In this document: piece after piece, positions 21,650-29,931 of the stretch
Layout: the number at the start of each line of letters is the position of its first letter
Position numbering within the stretch: position 1 is the stretch's first letter
Assembly: GCF_021213805.1 (NCBI RefSeq)
Contig: NZ_JAJQJI010000004.1
Location: forward strand, 186,001 to 250,000
Source: Mycobacterium sp. MYCO198283
Lineage (GTDB): Bacteria > Actinomycetota > Actinomycetes > Mycobacteriales > Mycobacteriaceae
Reading direction: 5' to 3'
Length of the DNA: 64,000 nucleotides
Translations under genes and position numbers: made by a program
Notes under the pieces: model-generated
Seen by the model: the letters and a program-made list of their open reading frames with translations, nothing else
Databases searched by the model: none
Told to the model about the DNA's origin: nothing

Positions 21650-22115
21650 CGCGGTGCTCCCGCCCGGAACCGAGGCGCTTGACTTCACGCTGAAGGACCA
21701 GAACAACCAACCGGTCTCGCTGTCGAGCTTCCGCGGGCACCGCAACGTGCTGTTGGTGTTCTTCCCGCTGGCGTTCACCGGCGTCTGTCAAGGCGAACTC
21801 GACGAGATCCGCGACAACATCGGCGTGTTCGAGAACGACGCCACCCAGACACTCGCCATTTCCGTCGGGCCGCCCGCCACCCACAAGATCTGGTCGCTGC
21901 AGAGCGGCTACACCTTCCCGGTGCTCTCCGACTTCTGGCCCCACGGCGCCGTCGCGCAGGCCTACGGCGTCTTCAACGAGGTCGCCGGCGTGAGCAACCG
22001 CGGCACCTTCCTGATCGACCGCGGCGGCGTCATCCGCTTCGCCGAATGCAAGGAGCCCGGCGAGCGCCGTGACCAAGGCCTGTGGACCCAGGCGTTGGCC
22101 GCGCTGGCGGGCTGA
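21633..22115 (+). CDS. ahpE: Peroxiredoxin AhpE (one-cysteine type)
   Basis: 160 residues with a thioredoxin-like fold. The peroxidatic cysteine lies in FPLAFTGVCQGE (about residue 50), with the expected Pro and Thr of the PxxxTxxC motif just before it. No resolving cysteine is evident, as in M. tuberculosis AhpE (Rv2238c), which is reduced by mycoredoxin/mycothiol. It removes hydroperoxides and peroxynitrite in the cytoplasm. It follows the DUF3052 gene with overlap. Confidence 0.9.
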   Translation: MPGGPDAVLPPGTEALDFTLKDQNNQPVSLSSFRGHRNVLLVFFPLAFTGVCQGELDEIRDNIGVFENDATQTLAISVGPPATHKIWSLQSGYTFPVLSDFWPHGAVAQAYGVFNEVAGVSNRGTFLIDRGGVIRFAECKEPGERRDQGLWTQALAALAG

Positions 22116-22162
22116 CCAGGATTTCCGTCGCGGGCGACGCTGCAGGTAGCCTGCCCGGGCAC

Positions 22163-22234
22163 GGGCGTGTAGCTCAGTGGTAGAGCTCTGGTTTTACACA
22201 CCAGCGGTCGGGGGTTCGAAACCCTCCGCGCCCA
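22163..22234 (+). tRNA. tRNA-Val (anticodon TAC)
   Basis: A full cloverleaf can be drawn. The acceptor is GGGCGTG with CGCGCCC, the anticodon stem CTGGT/ACCAG encloses the loop TTTACAC with anticodon TAC, and the T stem GGGGG/CCCTC closes the loop TTCGAAA. The discriminator base is A and CCA is not encoded. The accessory element begins right after its 3' end, so this is the probable integration target. Confidence 0.93.
22214..22234 (+). other. Probable left attachment site (attL) in the tRNA-Val 3' end
   Basis: Tyrosine integrases of actinobacterial elements usually recombine in the T arm and 3' end of a tRNA gene. The sequence to the right changes to accessory genes with an integrase 1.7 kb away. 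I looked for a second copy of the T-arm/acceptor sequence in the rest of the window and did not find one, so the pair is unproven. Confidence 0.4.
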
Positions 22235-22426
22235 CCGTCATAACTGCAGGTCAGAGGCTCGCGGCCGCGAGTTTGAGCTAATTTCAAAACCCCCGGTGTG
22301 CCAATAGTGTGCCAAGAGGTATCGAACGGGTGAGCCCAACGGGCCGTGGACGTGACCTGCACGCGGAGGCGCCAGTTGGTTGTAGGACACCCCAGACGAT
22401 CCCGCTAACTGAAGCCAGATGTGTAT

Positions 22427-22480
22427 TCTGACTTCACGTAGAAAATAAGTGAAGTTAGACTGCGGTGGTGACTTCACTTA
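22427..22480. promoter_or_regulatory. Triple TGACTTCAC repeat in front of and inside the fic start
   Basis: Two inverted copies, TCTGACTTCACG (22427-22438) and AGTGAAGTTAGA (22448-22459), match at 10 of 12 positions around a 9-base A/T-rich centre. A third copy, TGACTTCACTTA (22469-22480), overlaps the first codons of the Fic gene. The arrangement looks like an autoregulatory operator cluster. Confidence 0.5.
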
Positions 22481-23640
22481 GCTCTGTCACTCGCGAGGAC
22501 GTCCGTTGGGAGCCGCAGAGCAGGAGGCATGCGGGGCGATCGCTGCCCAAGTACGGCACCTATCACCCCACGGTGCCCGCCAACATTGCCGATCTAGTTT
22601 TGGAGCTGCCATCATTTGTGTTGGCCGACGCTGAGTCAGCCAGCCGCGAGATTGCACGGTTTGACGCCGAACTCGGCGGCGAGATCGCTCCGTTCGCATC
22701 AGTGCTGCTGCGGTCGGAATCCGCCGCGAGTTCGCAGATCGAGAACCTGACCGCCTCGGCGCGCGCAATCGGTGAGGCCGAGCTGCCCGGTGGAAAGTCC
22801 AAGCGAAACGCGGCCATGGTCGTCGCCAACACCGCTGCGATGCAGGCAGCGGTCACCCTGTCTGACACCTTGAACGCGGACAGTATCCGGACGATGCACC
22901 GCGCCTTGATGATCAACGATCCCCGCCACACCCCAGGCGAGTTCCGCACCGAGCCAGTGTGGATCGGGAGTGGGTCCACCCCAATCGGCGCGACGTTTGT
23001 CGGCCCGCGTCATGAGCTGATCCCTGGGGCGATCGGCGATCTGATCGCGTTCGCCTACCGGGCCGACGTGCCCGCGCTGCCGCAGATCGCGGTGAGTCAC
23101 GCACAGTTCGAGACCATCCACCCCTTTACCGACGGCAACGGCCGGACAGGGCGCGCATTAGTGCAAGCGATGCTGCGCAATAAGGGATTGACGCGGCAGG
23201 TTACGGTGCCGGTCTCAGCCGGGCTGTTGGCCGACACCGGCGCATACTTCGCCGCATTGACGAGCTATCGCGACGGTGACGCTGCGCCGATTGTCGAGAG
23301 CTTCTCGCGAGCCACCATTCTGGCGATCGCCAACGGGCGACAACTGGTCGTCGAACTTCGCGAGATTCGGGAAAACTGGAACGGTGTGATCTCCGCGCGG
23401 TCCGACTCCGCGGTGTGGAAGGTCGCCGACTTGTTGACTCGCCGCCCGGTCCTGAACGCCGTACTACTGGCGCAAGAACTGGGCATCGAGTCGACCAACG
23501 CTCACCGCTATCTCAACCCGCTCACGAAAGCAGGAATTCTCATCGAGACAACCAACGGGCCCCGCAACAGAGTGTGGCGTTCTCCAGAAGTACTCGCCGC
23601 GCTCGATGCTTTCGCCGAACGCGCCGGCCGACGCGGTTAA
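22465..23640 (+). CDS. Fic-domain protein (AMPylase-type) with winged-helix C-terminus
   Basis: 391 residues. The Fic core motif HPFTDGNGRTGR is complete at residues 219-230, with the catalytic His and phosphate-binding GNGR. A matching autoinhibitory motif SSQIEN (S-x3-E-N) lies at 89-94, so this is a class II self-inhibited Fic enzyme predicted to transfer AMP to protein hydroxyls. The C-terminal ~90 residues (ADLLTRRPVLNAVLLAQELG and following) look like a winged helix that could bind the repeat operator at its own promoter. GTG 22465 or 22468 may start it. It is the first cargo gene after the tRNA. Confidence 0.85.
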   Translation: MVTSLSSVTREDVRWEPQSRRHAGRSLPKYGTYHPTVPANIADLVLELPSFVLADAESASREIARFDAELGGEIAPFASVLLRSESAASSQIENLTASARAIGEAELPGGKSKRNAAMVVANTAAMQAAVTLSDTLNADSIRTMHRALMINDPRHTPGEFRTEPVWIGSGSTPIGATFVGPRHELIPGAIGDLIAFAYRADVPALPQIAVSHAQFETIHPFTDGNGRTGRALVQAMLRNKGLTRQVTVPVSAGLLADTGAYFAALTSYRDGDAAPIVESFSRATILAIANGRQLVVELREIRENWNGVISARSDSAVWKVADLLTRRPVLNAVLLAQELGIESTNAHRYLNPLTKAGILIETTNGPRNRVWRSPEVLAALDAFAERAGRRG

Positions 23641-23787
23641 TTGACCGCTCAACTCGATCCTCGGTCCCGTTGCTATCGCGCAAAGGCGGAAGTAGGCGGC
23701 CCTAGGCGTTCGCTTTGAACGAGGTCGCAGATGCCTAACGTGTTGTGTCGGCGCAGCTATGCTGGCGCTGTCCGAGAGGGTTGAGTG

Positions 23788-24033
23788 ATGGCGAAGACTG
23801 TGGAGTTCCGCGGCGCTGACATGCGTCGTGCCTGGGAGGAAGCCGACGCCGCCGAGCGTGACGCGGAGCAGAATCCCGAGCGCATCGCAGAACGCCGCCG
23901 CCGACTAATCAAATGGGTTGAGGCACGCGCTAACACTGGCGTGCAGCCCTGGCGACCGCCCGCCTACGGCTCGCCGCTAGTGCGCGACCGTCCCATCAGC
24001 GCATCACCCGCCGCGGCGAGTGCATCGTCATAG
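23788..24033 (+). CDS. Small hypothetical protein, overlaps the integrase 3' end
   Basis: 81 residues from ATG 23788. The sequence is charged and probably helical (RRAWEEADAAERDAEQNPERIAERRRR), followed by WVEARANTGVQPWRPP and an Ala/Ser-rich end. The last ~70 bases overlap the convergent integrase gene, so the tail may be a read-through into integrase DNA instead of original coding sequence. No family recognised. Confidence 0.5.
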   Translation: MAKTVEFRGADMRRAWEEADAAERDAEQNPERIAERRRRLIKWVEARANTGVQPWRPPAYGSPLVRDRPISASPAAASASS

Positions 24034-25358
24034 ACGTGCCCATACACCCGCAGCGTGATCGCCGGATCATGGCCAAGCCACTTTGCCGTCGCCGACGGTG
24101 TGGTGCCGCCGTCGAGCAGCATGGTGGCGGCGGTGTGCCGCACATCGTGTAGCCGAATGACCGGCACGCCAGCGGCTTTCGCGTGCTGCGCGAACTGGGA
24201 TGAGTATGTCTCCGGCCGGATGGGGGAGCCGTCTGCGTTGACAGCAACGAGTCCGGTGTCGGGATACTGTGATCCGATTGCGAGGCGCTCCTCGGCTTGG
24301 CGAAGCCTGAAGGTACGGAGCGCTGTAAGGACGTCGACGGGCATCGGGAGCGCCCGGCGTGAGCGCTTTGACTTTGGATCGCCGGTGACTGTGCCTGTGC
24401 CTTCGACCACCACGCGGCCCTGCGCGACGGACACGGTGCCGGCATCGAGATCGACGTCAGACCATCTGAGCCCGAGTACTTCCGAGCGCCGAAGTCCGGC
24501 GAGGGTCAACAACCAGCAGGCGTTCAGACGGTCGTCGCGCACGTGATGCCGAAACTGGCCGGCCTGTTCAGGGGTCCAGCTTTGCATTTCATGATGTTCG
24601 ACTGTCGGGCGCTTCACCAATCGCGCCACATTCCGCGCCACCAGACCTTCCCGCATCGCGTCGTCGAGGGCGGACGACAGCACGACGAGCATGGTGACCA
24701 CAGTCCTCGGACTGACGCTGCCTGGAACCCGGGGGCGCTGTGGATCACTGAGTTCGGCGGCGACGTAGCGACCGCGCCCTTTCCGCACCACGCCACCCGA
24801 AGTTACAAGCCGGTCAAGGGACCTGATACCGGGTTCACCGAGGGCGGCCAAGATCTCGTTGTACTGCGCCCCTTCGGGCTGGCCTCGCAAGAAAGTGAGG
24901 ACTTCTGCTGCACGACGGCCTCTTCTGTCGCGCTGGGTGATCGGCGCGCCGCTCAGTCGCACCGTCACCAGAGCGTCGATGTCAGCGGTGCGCAGCTGTT
25001 GAAGACCCATGCTCCCGAGAGTGTCGATGACAGGCTTTAGAGAATGCCGGTATCCGGTGAGGGTGTTAGGACGCACGTCGCGTCGGCTGTCGAGCCACCG
25101 GCTCAGATACTCCGCGACAGTCGTGGGATCACGTTTCACGAATGCGCCAGCTGCCACCTCGGTGGTGATTCTCCGGTACTCGCGACGCGCTTCCGCGAGC
25201 GTGGGGTAGGTGAATCGCTGCCTGTCGCGGGTGCCGTCGGGCCGGATGCCGACGTCGACCTGGAACCTATAGCTGACTGCGCCGTTTCTTGCAGTGTGTC
25301 TGGTGATCGGCTCCGCGCGACGGGAGCGTTTGGCACCTGTCTCGTCAGTGGTAGTCAT
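23964..25358 (-). CDS. Tyrosine recombinase (integrase) with an extra internal winged-helix-like domain
   Basis: 464 residues from ATG 25358, which has an excellent GGAGG site. The N-terminal arm-binding region (YRFQVDVGIRPDGTRDRQRF) and core-binding region are followed by the catalytic domain: Arg in LAGLRRSEVLGLRW (about 290), a Lys in DPKSKRS (about 330), HDVRHT (His 404, Arg 407), LGHDP (His 430) and the nucleophile Tyr 439 in LRVYGH. Residues ~135-213 are an insertion between core-binding and catalytic parts, with a pattern (AAEVLTFLRGQPEGAQYNEI, RGRYVAAEL) like a winged helix. Usual integrases of this type have about 380-400 residues. It integrates and excises the element at the tRNA-Val. 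Confidence 0.9.
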   Translation of the reverse strand: MTTTDETGAKRSRRAEPITRHTARNGAVSYRFQVDVGIRPDGTRDRQRFTYPTLAEARREYRRITTEVAAGAFVKRDPTTVAEYLSRWLDSRRDVRPNTLTGYRHSLKPVIDTLGSMGLQQLRTADIDALVTVRLSGAPITQRDRRGRRAAEVLTFLRGQPEGAQYNEILAALGEPGIRSLDRLVTSGGVVRKGRGRYVAAELSDPQRPRVPGSVSPRTVVTMLVVLSSALDDAMREGLVARNVARLVKRPTVEHHEMQSWTPEQAGQFRHHVRDDRLNACWLLTLAGLRRSEVLGLRWSDVDLDAGTVSVAQGRVVVEGTGTVTGDPKSKRSRRALPMPVDVLTALRTFRLRQAEERLAIGSQYPDTGLVAVNADGSPIRPETYSSQFAQHAKAAGVPVIRLHDVRHTAATMLLDGGTTPSATAKWLGHDPAITLRVYGHVYDDALAAAGDALMGRSRTSGEP

Positions 25359-25515
25359 CTGCCCTCCTGCCGACACCCGTCTGCGCCCGAGTGGTTCCAT
25401 CCCATGTTGCCTCAGGTCTGCGACAGGTGCGCACAGCGAACTGGATTCGCCTCACTTAACGCTCGATCCAGTCGTCGTGGACCGCTCGCGAACGCCCTTC
25501 GAAGGGCGCGGCGGC

Positions 25516-25698
25516 TTACGACGCAATCAGCTGTTGTAGCTCTGCGGTGACGACGTAGACGCGGCCGCCAAGTCGGCGCACCGGCAGTTCGCCCGAGGCG
25601 GCGAGCCGATACGCTGCCGCCCGGCTGATGCCGAGGATTGCAGCGGCTTGAGGGACTGCAAGTAACAGCGGCAAGCCGTCAAAGATGTTGGTGCTCAA
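25516..25698 (-). CDS. Excisionase / MerR-type helix-turn-helix protein
   Basis: 60 residues when started at TTG 25698, which has GAGGAGG eight bases upstream; the alternative GTG 25707 would lie inside that site. The protein is a single DNA-binding domain of the HTH_17 type (AAAILGISRAAAYRLAASGELPVRRLGGRVYVV), as found in recombination directionality factors and plasmid regulators. It lies upstream of the integrase in the same direction. Confidence 0.8.
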   Translation of the reverse strand: MSTNIFDGLPLLLAVPQAAAILGISRAAAYRLAASGELPVRRLGGRVYVVTAELQQLIAS

Positions 25699-25707
25699 TT
25701 GTTTCAC

Positions 25708-26522
25708 CTCCTCGATCAGAAGCTCGTGGTAGCTCGGGGGTGTACATCACGTACCGCTGAAGCAGCGGCGTGATGGCAGCGTTTGTGGACAACTGTTGCA
25801 GTGCGATCAAAAGGATCACCGATGGTGCGATTTGGCCACAGGTCACCGGGTCGCTACCCGGCGTACGGTCCCCGGCGTGGTATTGCATGACGTGAACGTA
25901 TGACTCCAGGTGGAATCGGGTCCACCAGCTGAGCCATATTGGATTGGCCGTCAGGGCAAATTCTTCACATGTCCGCCGTTGTCGTCGTCGACCGACGAAA
26001 TTTGACCTGCACGGACGCACAGGACGACCGGTAGTTGGGTTAGGCCGCCTGGAACTACGAATAGCAGGTGTCGTGGGCTATCAGCTCGTAGGCCCCTATG
26101 CCAAGGACCCGATCAAACGCCTCGCCGCGCGGGCCGTGGCCATGATTCCGGCTAACGCTTCAAGCTCCGGCGCCGCACCGCGGATCCGGCGCACAATTCC
26201 GTGATAAGCCGGTCGCCAGGCGCCGGCTTCCACGCACACCAGCCACGTGTATCTTGTCCACGTCCGCTGTGTGATGAAGTTGCGCCCGTTGGTAGAGACC
26301 GTGGTGTTCATTCATCCGCGCTTCCCGCGGCGCGTGGGGCAAGCTTCTTTCTGAATCGTTCCTAGTTCGGCCAACCAGTCCACCGAGGCCGCTCGACGTG
26401 CCTCGGATCCTCTGTACGCTGCCGGCGACGCGGTCGCGGTCGGGCGTCGCCGTCCGCGTTGAGGCCCTTGATGCATAAGAGCATCTAGAATTCAGACATG
26501 AAGACGGAGGGCTGATCAAAAC
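25708..26522. other. 815-bp gap without a convincing gene
   Basis: Only short frames occur, with no ribosome site or family features. The best is a 71-codon minus-strand frame at 26096-26311 (product begins MNTTVSTNGRNFITQRTW, ending in an Ala/Arg-rich helix). It may be a relic of a longer gene. An A/T-richer stretch before 26523 probably holds the promoter of the next gene. Confidence 0.4.
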
Positions 26523-27998
26523 GTGAGAGTGCTTCTGCTTGATACCGACATGGCCATTGACGCGGCGAAGGCCAGCTTCGATTCCACACATTCGCTCTAC
26601 GACTACGACTTGGTGATGTGGGATCCGCACAATTCCATGCAGACCTATCTACAGAGTGGCTACGGCGCCGGGTCCCACAATGGCTTACCACGCATATCGG
26701 ACCACAACTCCCCACGGCTGCGGCATGACATCTCCCGCCGAAAGAACGACTTCGAGGAGTTTCTCAAACTTGGGCGTACGCTTGTCGTCTTCCTGCCCGG
26801 CGACATGCGCGTCTACATCGATTCGGGTGAGCGCACACACTCGGGGACGGGGCGCAATCGCCAGACCACAACCATTGTGAAGCCTCTTAACATACTGGAC
26901 GCATTGCCCGAGAGGCCCTTGCGAGCAGCCACACTCGGCGAAGCAATGGAGCCTGCCCACAGTTCGATCGGCCCGCTTTATCGCCAAACTGCAGACTACT
27001 GGTGTTACGCGTCCGTATTTGACGAATCTGAAGACCTTCGACCGTTGTTACGTGTTAAAGGGACCTCAAAGCTGACTGCTGCGCATACAGATTGCGAGGG
27101 CGGCACCATCATATTTCTGCCCATCCTACTGACGGGCACGTGGGACGAAGACAATGTGGATGCGGACTACGGCGAGGACGATAGCGACGGCGAGGAGTCC
27201 CGCGACCATGGTGGCGGCGCGGAGCCGTCGGAGCAGCTCGGATTAGACAGGACAATCGGTGATGATGACTTCGACCGCGACACCATTGACAAGATGGTGC
27301 TGGACTGGTTGATCGCGTTCACCAGCGCCGAAAAGGTTGTATGGCCGGATTGGGCAGACAAGTATCGCTTCCAAACCGAAGTAGACCGCGCCTCCGAGAT
27401 TACGCAGCGCCAGGCCAAAATCGCACAGCTCCAAACCGAACTCGACCTACTGAACGCAGAGCAAGATGCCGATCGGCAGTGGAAGCTGCTAATCGCGGGT
27501 ACTGGCACGCCTTTCGAAGAAGCTGCGGCCGCCGCGCTTACCCATCTGGGATTTGATCTTAAGCCGACGATCCCTGGTCGAACCGACTTGCGCGGTTCGC
27601 GCGGCGACGCCAGCATCGTGGCCGAGACCAAGGGAGTCACGAAGAGCGCGGCTGAATCCCACTGTGCCCAACTCGAGAAGTGGGTCGCCGAGGATCTGGA
27701 AGCCGGGCAGAGGTCGAAAGGAATTCTCATTATCAACGCCTACATCAATGACCCTCCGCTCGAACGTACGAAACCCACGTTCCCCGACCAGATGCGTCGG
27801 TACGCCGAGATGCGGAATCACTGCCTAGTAAGCGGGCTGCAGTTGCTTGTGTTAGCTAGAACTGCCTTAGCAAAGCCGGAAAGGGTTGACCAGTTGGCCA
27901 ACCTCCTGCTCGACACAACGGGTGTTATCAACGGTTGGGACAACCTGACTGAGATATTCAGCGACACGCCTCCGCCGCCGGTATCGCCGCGACGGTAA
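26523..27998 (+). CDS. Uncharacterised protein with a C-terminal PD-(D/E)XK nuclease-like domain
   Basis: 491 residues. The first ~200 look like an alpha/beta domain (MRVLLLDTDMAIDAAK, TLVVFLPGDMRVYI). Residues ~215-250 are a very acidic linker, ~280-320 a predicted coiled coil (QRQAKIAQLQTELDLLNAEQ), and ~325-440 an alpha/beta domain with the order E (GTPFEEAAAAAL), D (RTDLRGSRGD), ExK (IVAETKG) expected of restriction-endonuclease-like nucleases. No methylase or helicase partner is adjacent. GTG 26523 has a GGAGG site farther away than ideal; ATG 26550 is an alternative. Codon usage is less GC-biased than the backbone, fitting recent transfer. A defence nuclease is possible but unproven. 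Confidence 0.65.
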   Translation: MRVLLLDTDMAIDAAKASFDSTHSLYDYDLVMWDPHNSMQTYLQSGYGAGSHNGLPRISDHNSPRLRHDISRRKNDFEEFLKLGRTLVVFLPGDMRVYIDSGERTHSGTGRNRQTTTIVKPLNILDALPERPLRAATLGEAMEPAHSSIGPLYRQTADYWCYASVFDESEDLRPLLRVKGTSKLTAAHTDCEGGTIIFLPILLTGTWDEDNVDADYGEDDSDGEESRDHGGGAEPSEQLGLDRTIGDDDFDRDTIDKMVLDWLIAFTSAEKVVWPDWADKYRFQTEVDRASEITQRQAKIAQLQTELDLLNAEQDADRQWKLLIAGTGTPFEEAAAAALTHLGFDLKPTIPGRTDLRGSRGDASIVAETKGVTKSAAESHCAQLEKWVAEDLEAGQRSKGILIINAYINDPPLERTKPTFPDQMRRYAEMRNHCLVSGLQLLVLARTALAKPERVDQLANLLLDTTGVINGWDNLTEIFSDTPPPPVSPRR

Positions 27999-28093
27999 AG
28001 GATTCGTTCCGACGAAGACGCCGAGGCCATGGACGCGAAGCGCGTGACGACCACGGCAAACGGACACGGAGTCGCGACGACTGCGCGACCACA

Positions 28094-29455
28094 TCAAAGG
28101 GTTCGCTTTCGGAGGCGCCAACTTCGTAAATTGCTGCGAATGCGACCGACCGCGGGGGATCGTCCTCGCGAACCTGGAGTTCCGCCACCGACGGCGCTTG
28201 AATAGTAGGCTCGACGCCATGCTGCGAACTCCTCTTCGCTAGCATGACTTCGGCTTTCGAGATCGGTAAGGATTTTTGGACGTGCCTTTTTCGAAGAGTA
28301 CAGGTCAACCGACTGCCGACTGACTAGCAGCGATAACGTCCTCGGATATGCTTTCCACTTCCCGACTAGGCGCTCGGGGATAGTGGTCATGAGGGTCTCG
28401 AGTGCCTGACGGGCTTGCTTTACTTCCGTGTGTTCTGGCCGGAATCCGGCGTGCATAATCTTATTTCTGATTTCCGAGACGTGAATGCGCCAATCCTGCG
28501 CGAAACCCGGATCGTCAACGGACCACCTGCCGCCCAGCGGATGACACAGCGATGTCAACATCTTCGTTACACTCGCGTCGCGGTAGTTACGGGCAGCATC
28601 TCCGGGTTGCATGCCGTCTTCCCAAGCCAACGCAAGGCTCAGGGTCACAATCGCTATTTCACACGCCGTGGCATACGCCAGTACCGCGCCGACGTAATCA
28701 CCGTGGAAGGCCGCCGAATCACCGCGTTTGACGTGATCGAGCTGAACGGCGCCGAGCCTGCCCCATGTGATTTGTCCGAACGCTTCGCCAATGCTATCGG
28801 CGTGCGGACCCGACATGACCGGTCGCGGGAGCACTCGGGCCATCGCTTCGTCATCGACAATGTCGTACCGGTCGTCGGACCAGCTGAGCGCCCCATCGTC
28901 CAGGACGCCTGCATGCCTGACGGGGATGATTAGCGGAAGCCGACCATACGTGAGTTCCCTGATGGGGGCCCCGGTGCTCATCCGAGCTGCCCGCAGCCAA
29001 TCAGTTAGAACCCAATGCACCAAGGTCAACGCGCCTACCACGCCATCCTTCGGAGACAGGGCCGGCTCACGAGCTTTTACCGGAAGCACAATGACGACAA
29101 CTGATCGCCGTTGGCCAAGGGACGCTCGCGGCGGCGAGATGTCATCATTGCCGATCTCGCCAAGAGTTGTCCGATCAAGCACATCTCTTGCGATTGAATA
29201 GTCCTCCAGCGCAGGCTGGACCGGCCACGGGCGGTGCATCCACTTCATCTTGAGGGTGTATGGGCATTCCATCCAACTGTCGTCCAGCTTGGGTGCTCCC
29301 GTACCCCGGTTGTCAAAGAACTGTTCAACGACGCGGAGCGGAAACACCCCCTGAACGGGTACGTCATCGGGTAGGACGAGGCTGATAGCTAGACAACTCT
29401 CGTAGACGCCGTTGTCGAACCAACCGGCGGTGAAGCGTTGGGCGTCCGTTGCCAA
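28094..29455 (-). CDS. Uncharacterised protein with HEPN-like RNKIMH motif
   Basis: About 453 residues when started at TTG 29455, which has AAGGA five bases upstream; the frame itself is open to GTG 29494. The N-terminal half has no recognisable motif. Around residues 240-375 a helical region contains YVGAVLAYATACEIAIVTLS and, later, HVSEIRNKIMHAGF; the R-x4-H within RNKIMH is the catalytic motif of HEPN ribonucleases and toxins. The C-terminus is basic. It lies tail-to-tail with the nuclease-like gene at 26523. Function as an RNA-targeting toxin or defence protein is inference. Confidence 0.6.
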   Translation of the reverse strand: MATDAQRFTAGWFDNGVYESCLAISLVLPDDVPVQGVFPLRVVEQFFDNRGTGAPKLDDSWMECPYTLKMKWMHRPWPVQPALEDYSIARDVLDRTTLGEIGNDDISPPRASLGQRRSVVVIVLPVKAREPALSPKDGVVGALTLVHWVLTDWLRAARMSTGAPIRELTYGRLPLIIPVRHAGVLDDGALSWSDDRYDIVDDEAMARVLPRPVMSGPHADSIGEAFGQITWGRLGAVQLDHVKRGDSAAFHGDYVGAVLAYATACEIAIVTLSLALAWEDGMQPGDAARNYRDASVTKMLTSLCHPLGGRWSVDDPGFAQDWRIHVSEIRNKIMHAGFRPEHTEVKQARQALETLMTTIPERLVGKWKAYPRTLSLLVSRQSVDLYSSKKARPKILTDLESRSHASEEEFAAWRRAYYSSAVGGGTPGSRGRSPAVGRIRSNLRSWRLRKRTL

Positions 29456-29494
29456 AGAAGTCCTTTTCGGTAGCGGCGGTCGGTGGTGCACCAC

Positions 29495-29931
29495 AGCTCG
29501 GGATCGTCGCGGCGCCTTTGAGCGAGGGCGATTGATCGGCGCAGGGGCATGGTCGAGTCGCTTCGGCTACTGGAGGACCCCAGTCTCGCAGGCCGTCCGC
29601 CCGTACGGGAAGCGTTTGCATGAGCGCTGCCGGATCAAAGTCTGAAAGACATTTGCGAGAGCGACAACCCGCGAGCCCGTCAATCTGGGGGCCGCTATCG
29701 CTTCGTGCAACGAGGTTGGGATCTGAGCGGACCGGGGTGAAGGCGCTGCCGATGGACCGTGGGAATATCCGGCGCGCGTGGGGGCGACATGGGAAGCGCT
29801 CCCGACTTTCTTACATCGTTCGTCTTGCTGACATCCAAACCGTAGTAGGGAGTCTGCTCGGCGCGCATAGTCATGGACATCGTGGCGGGCATGCCTACGC
29901 GAGTCCACAATCAAAGCCCAAGTGATCTGTT
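29495..29931. other. ~440-bp gap without a clear gene
   Basis: No frame here has a plausible ribosome site with a protein-like sequence. The DNA lies between the start of the HEPN-like gene and the end of the relaxase gene, both on the minus strand, so it should contain the promoter of the former. Confidence 0.35.

Noticed and set aside
26160..26630. 156-codon minus-strand frame before the nuclease-like gene
   Set aside because: It would cover the promoter and start of the gene at 26523, and its sequence shows no domain.
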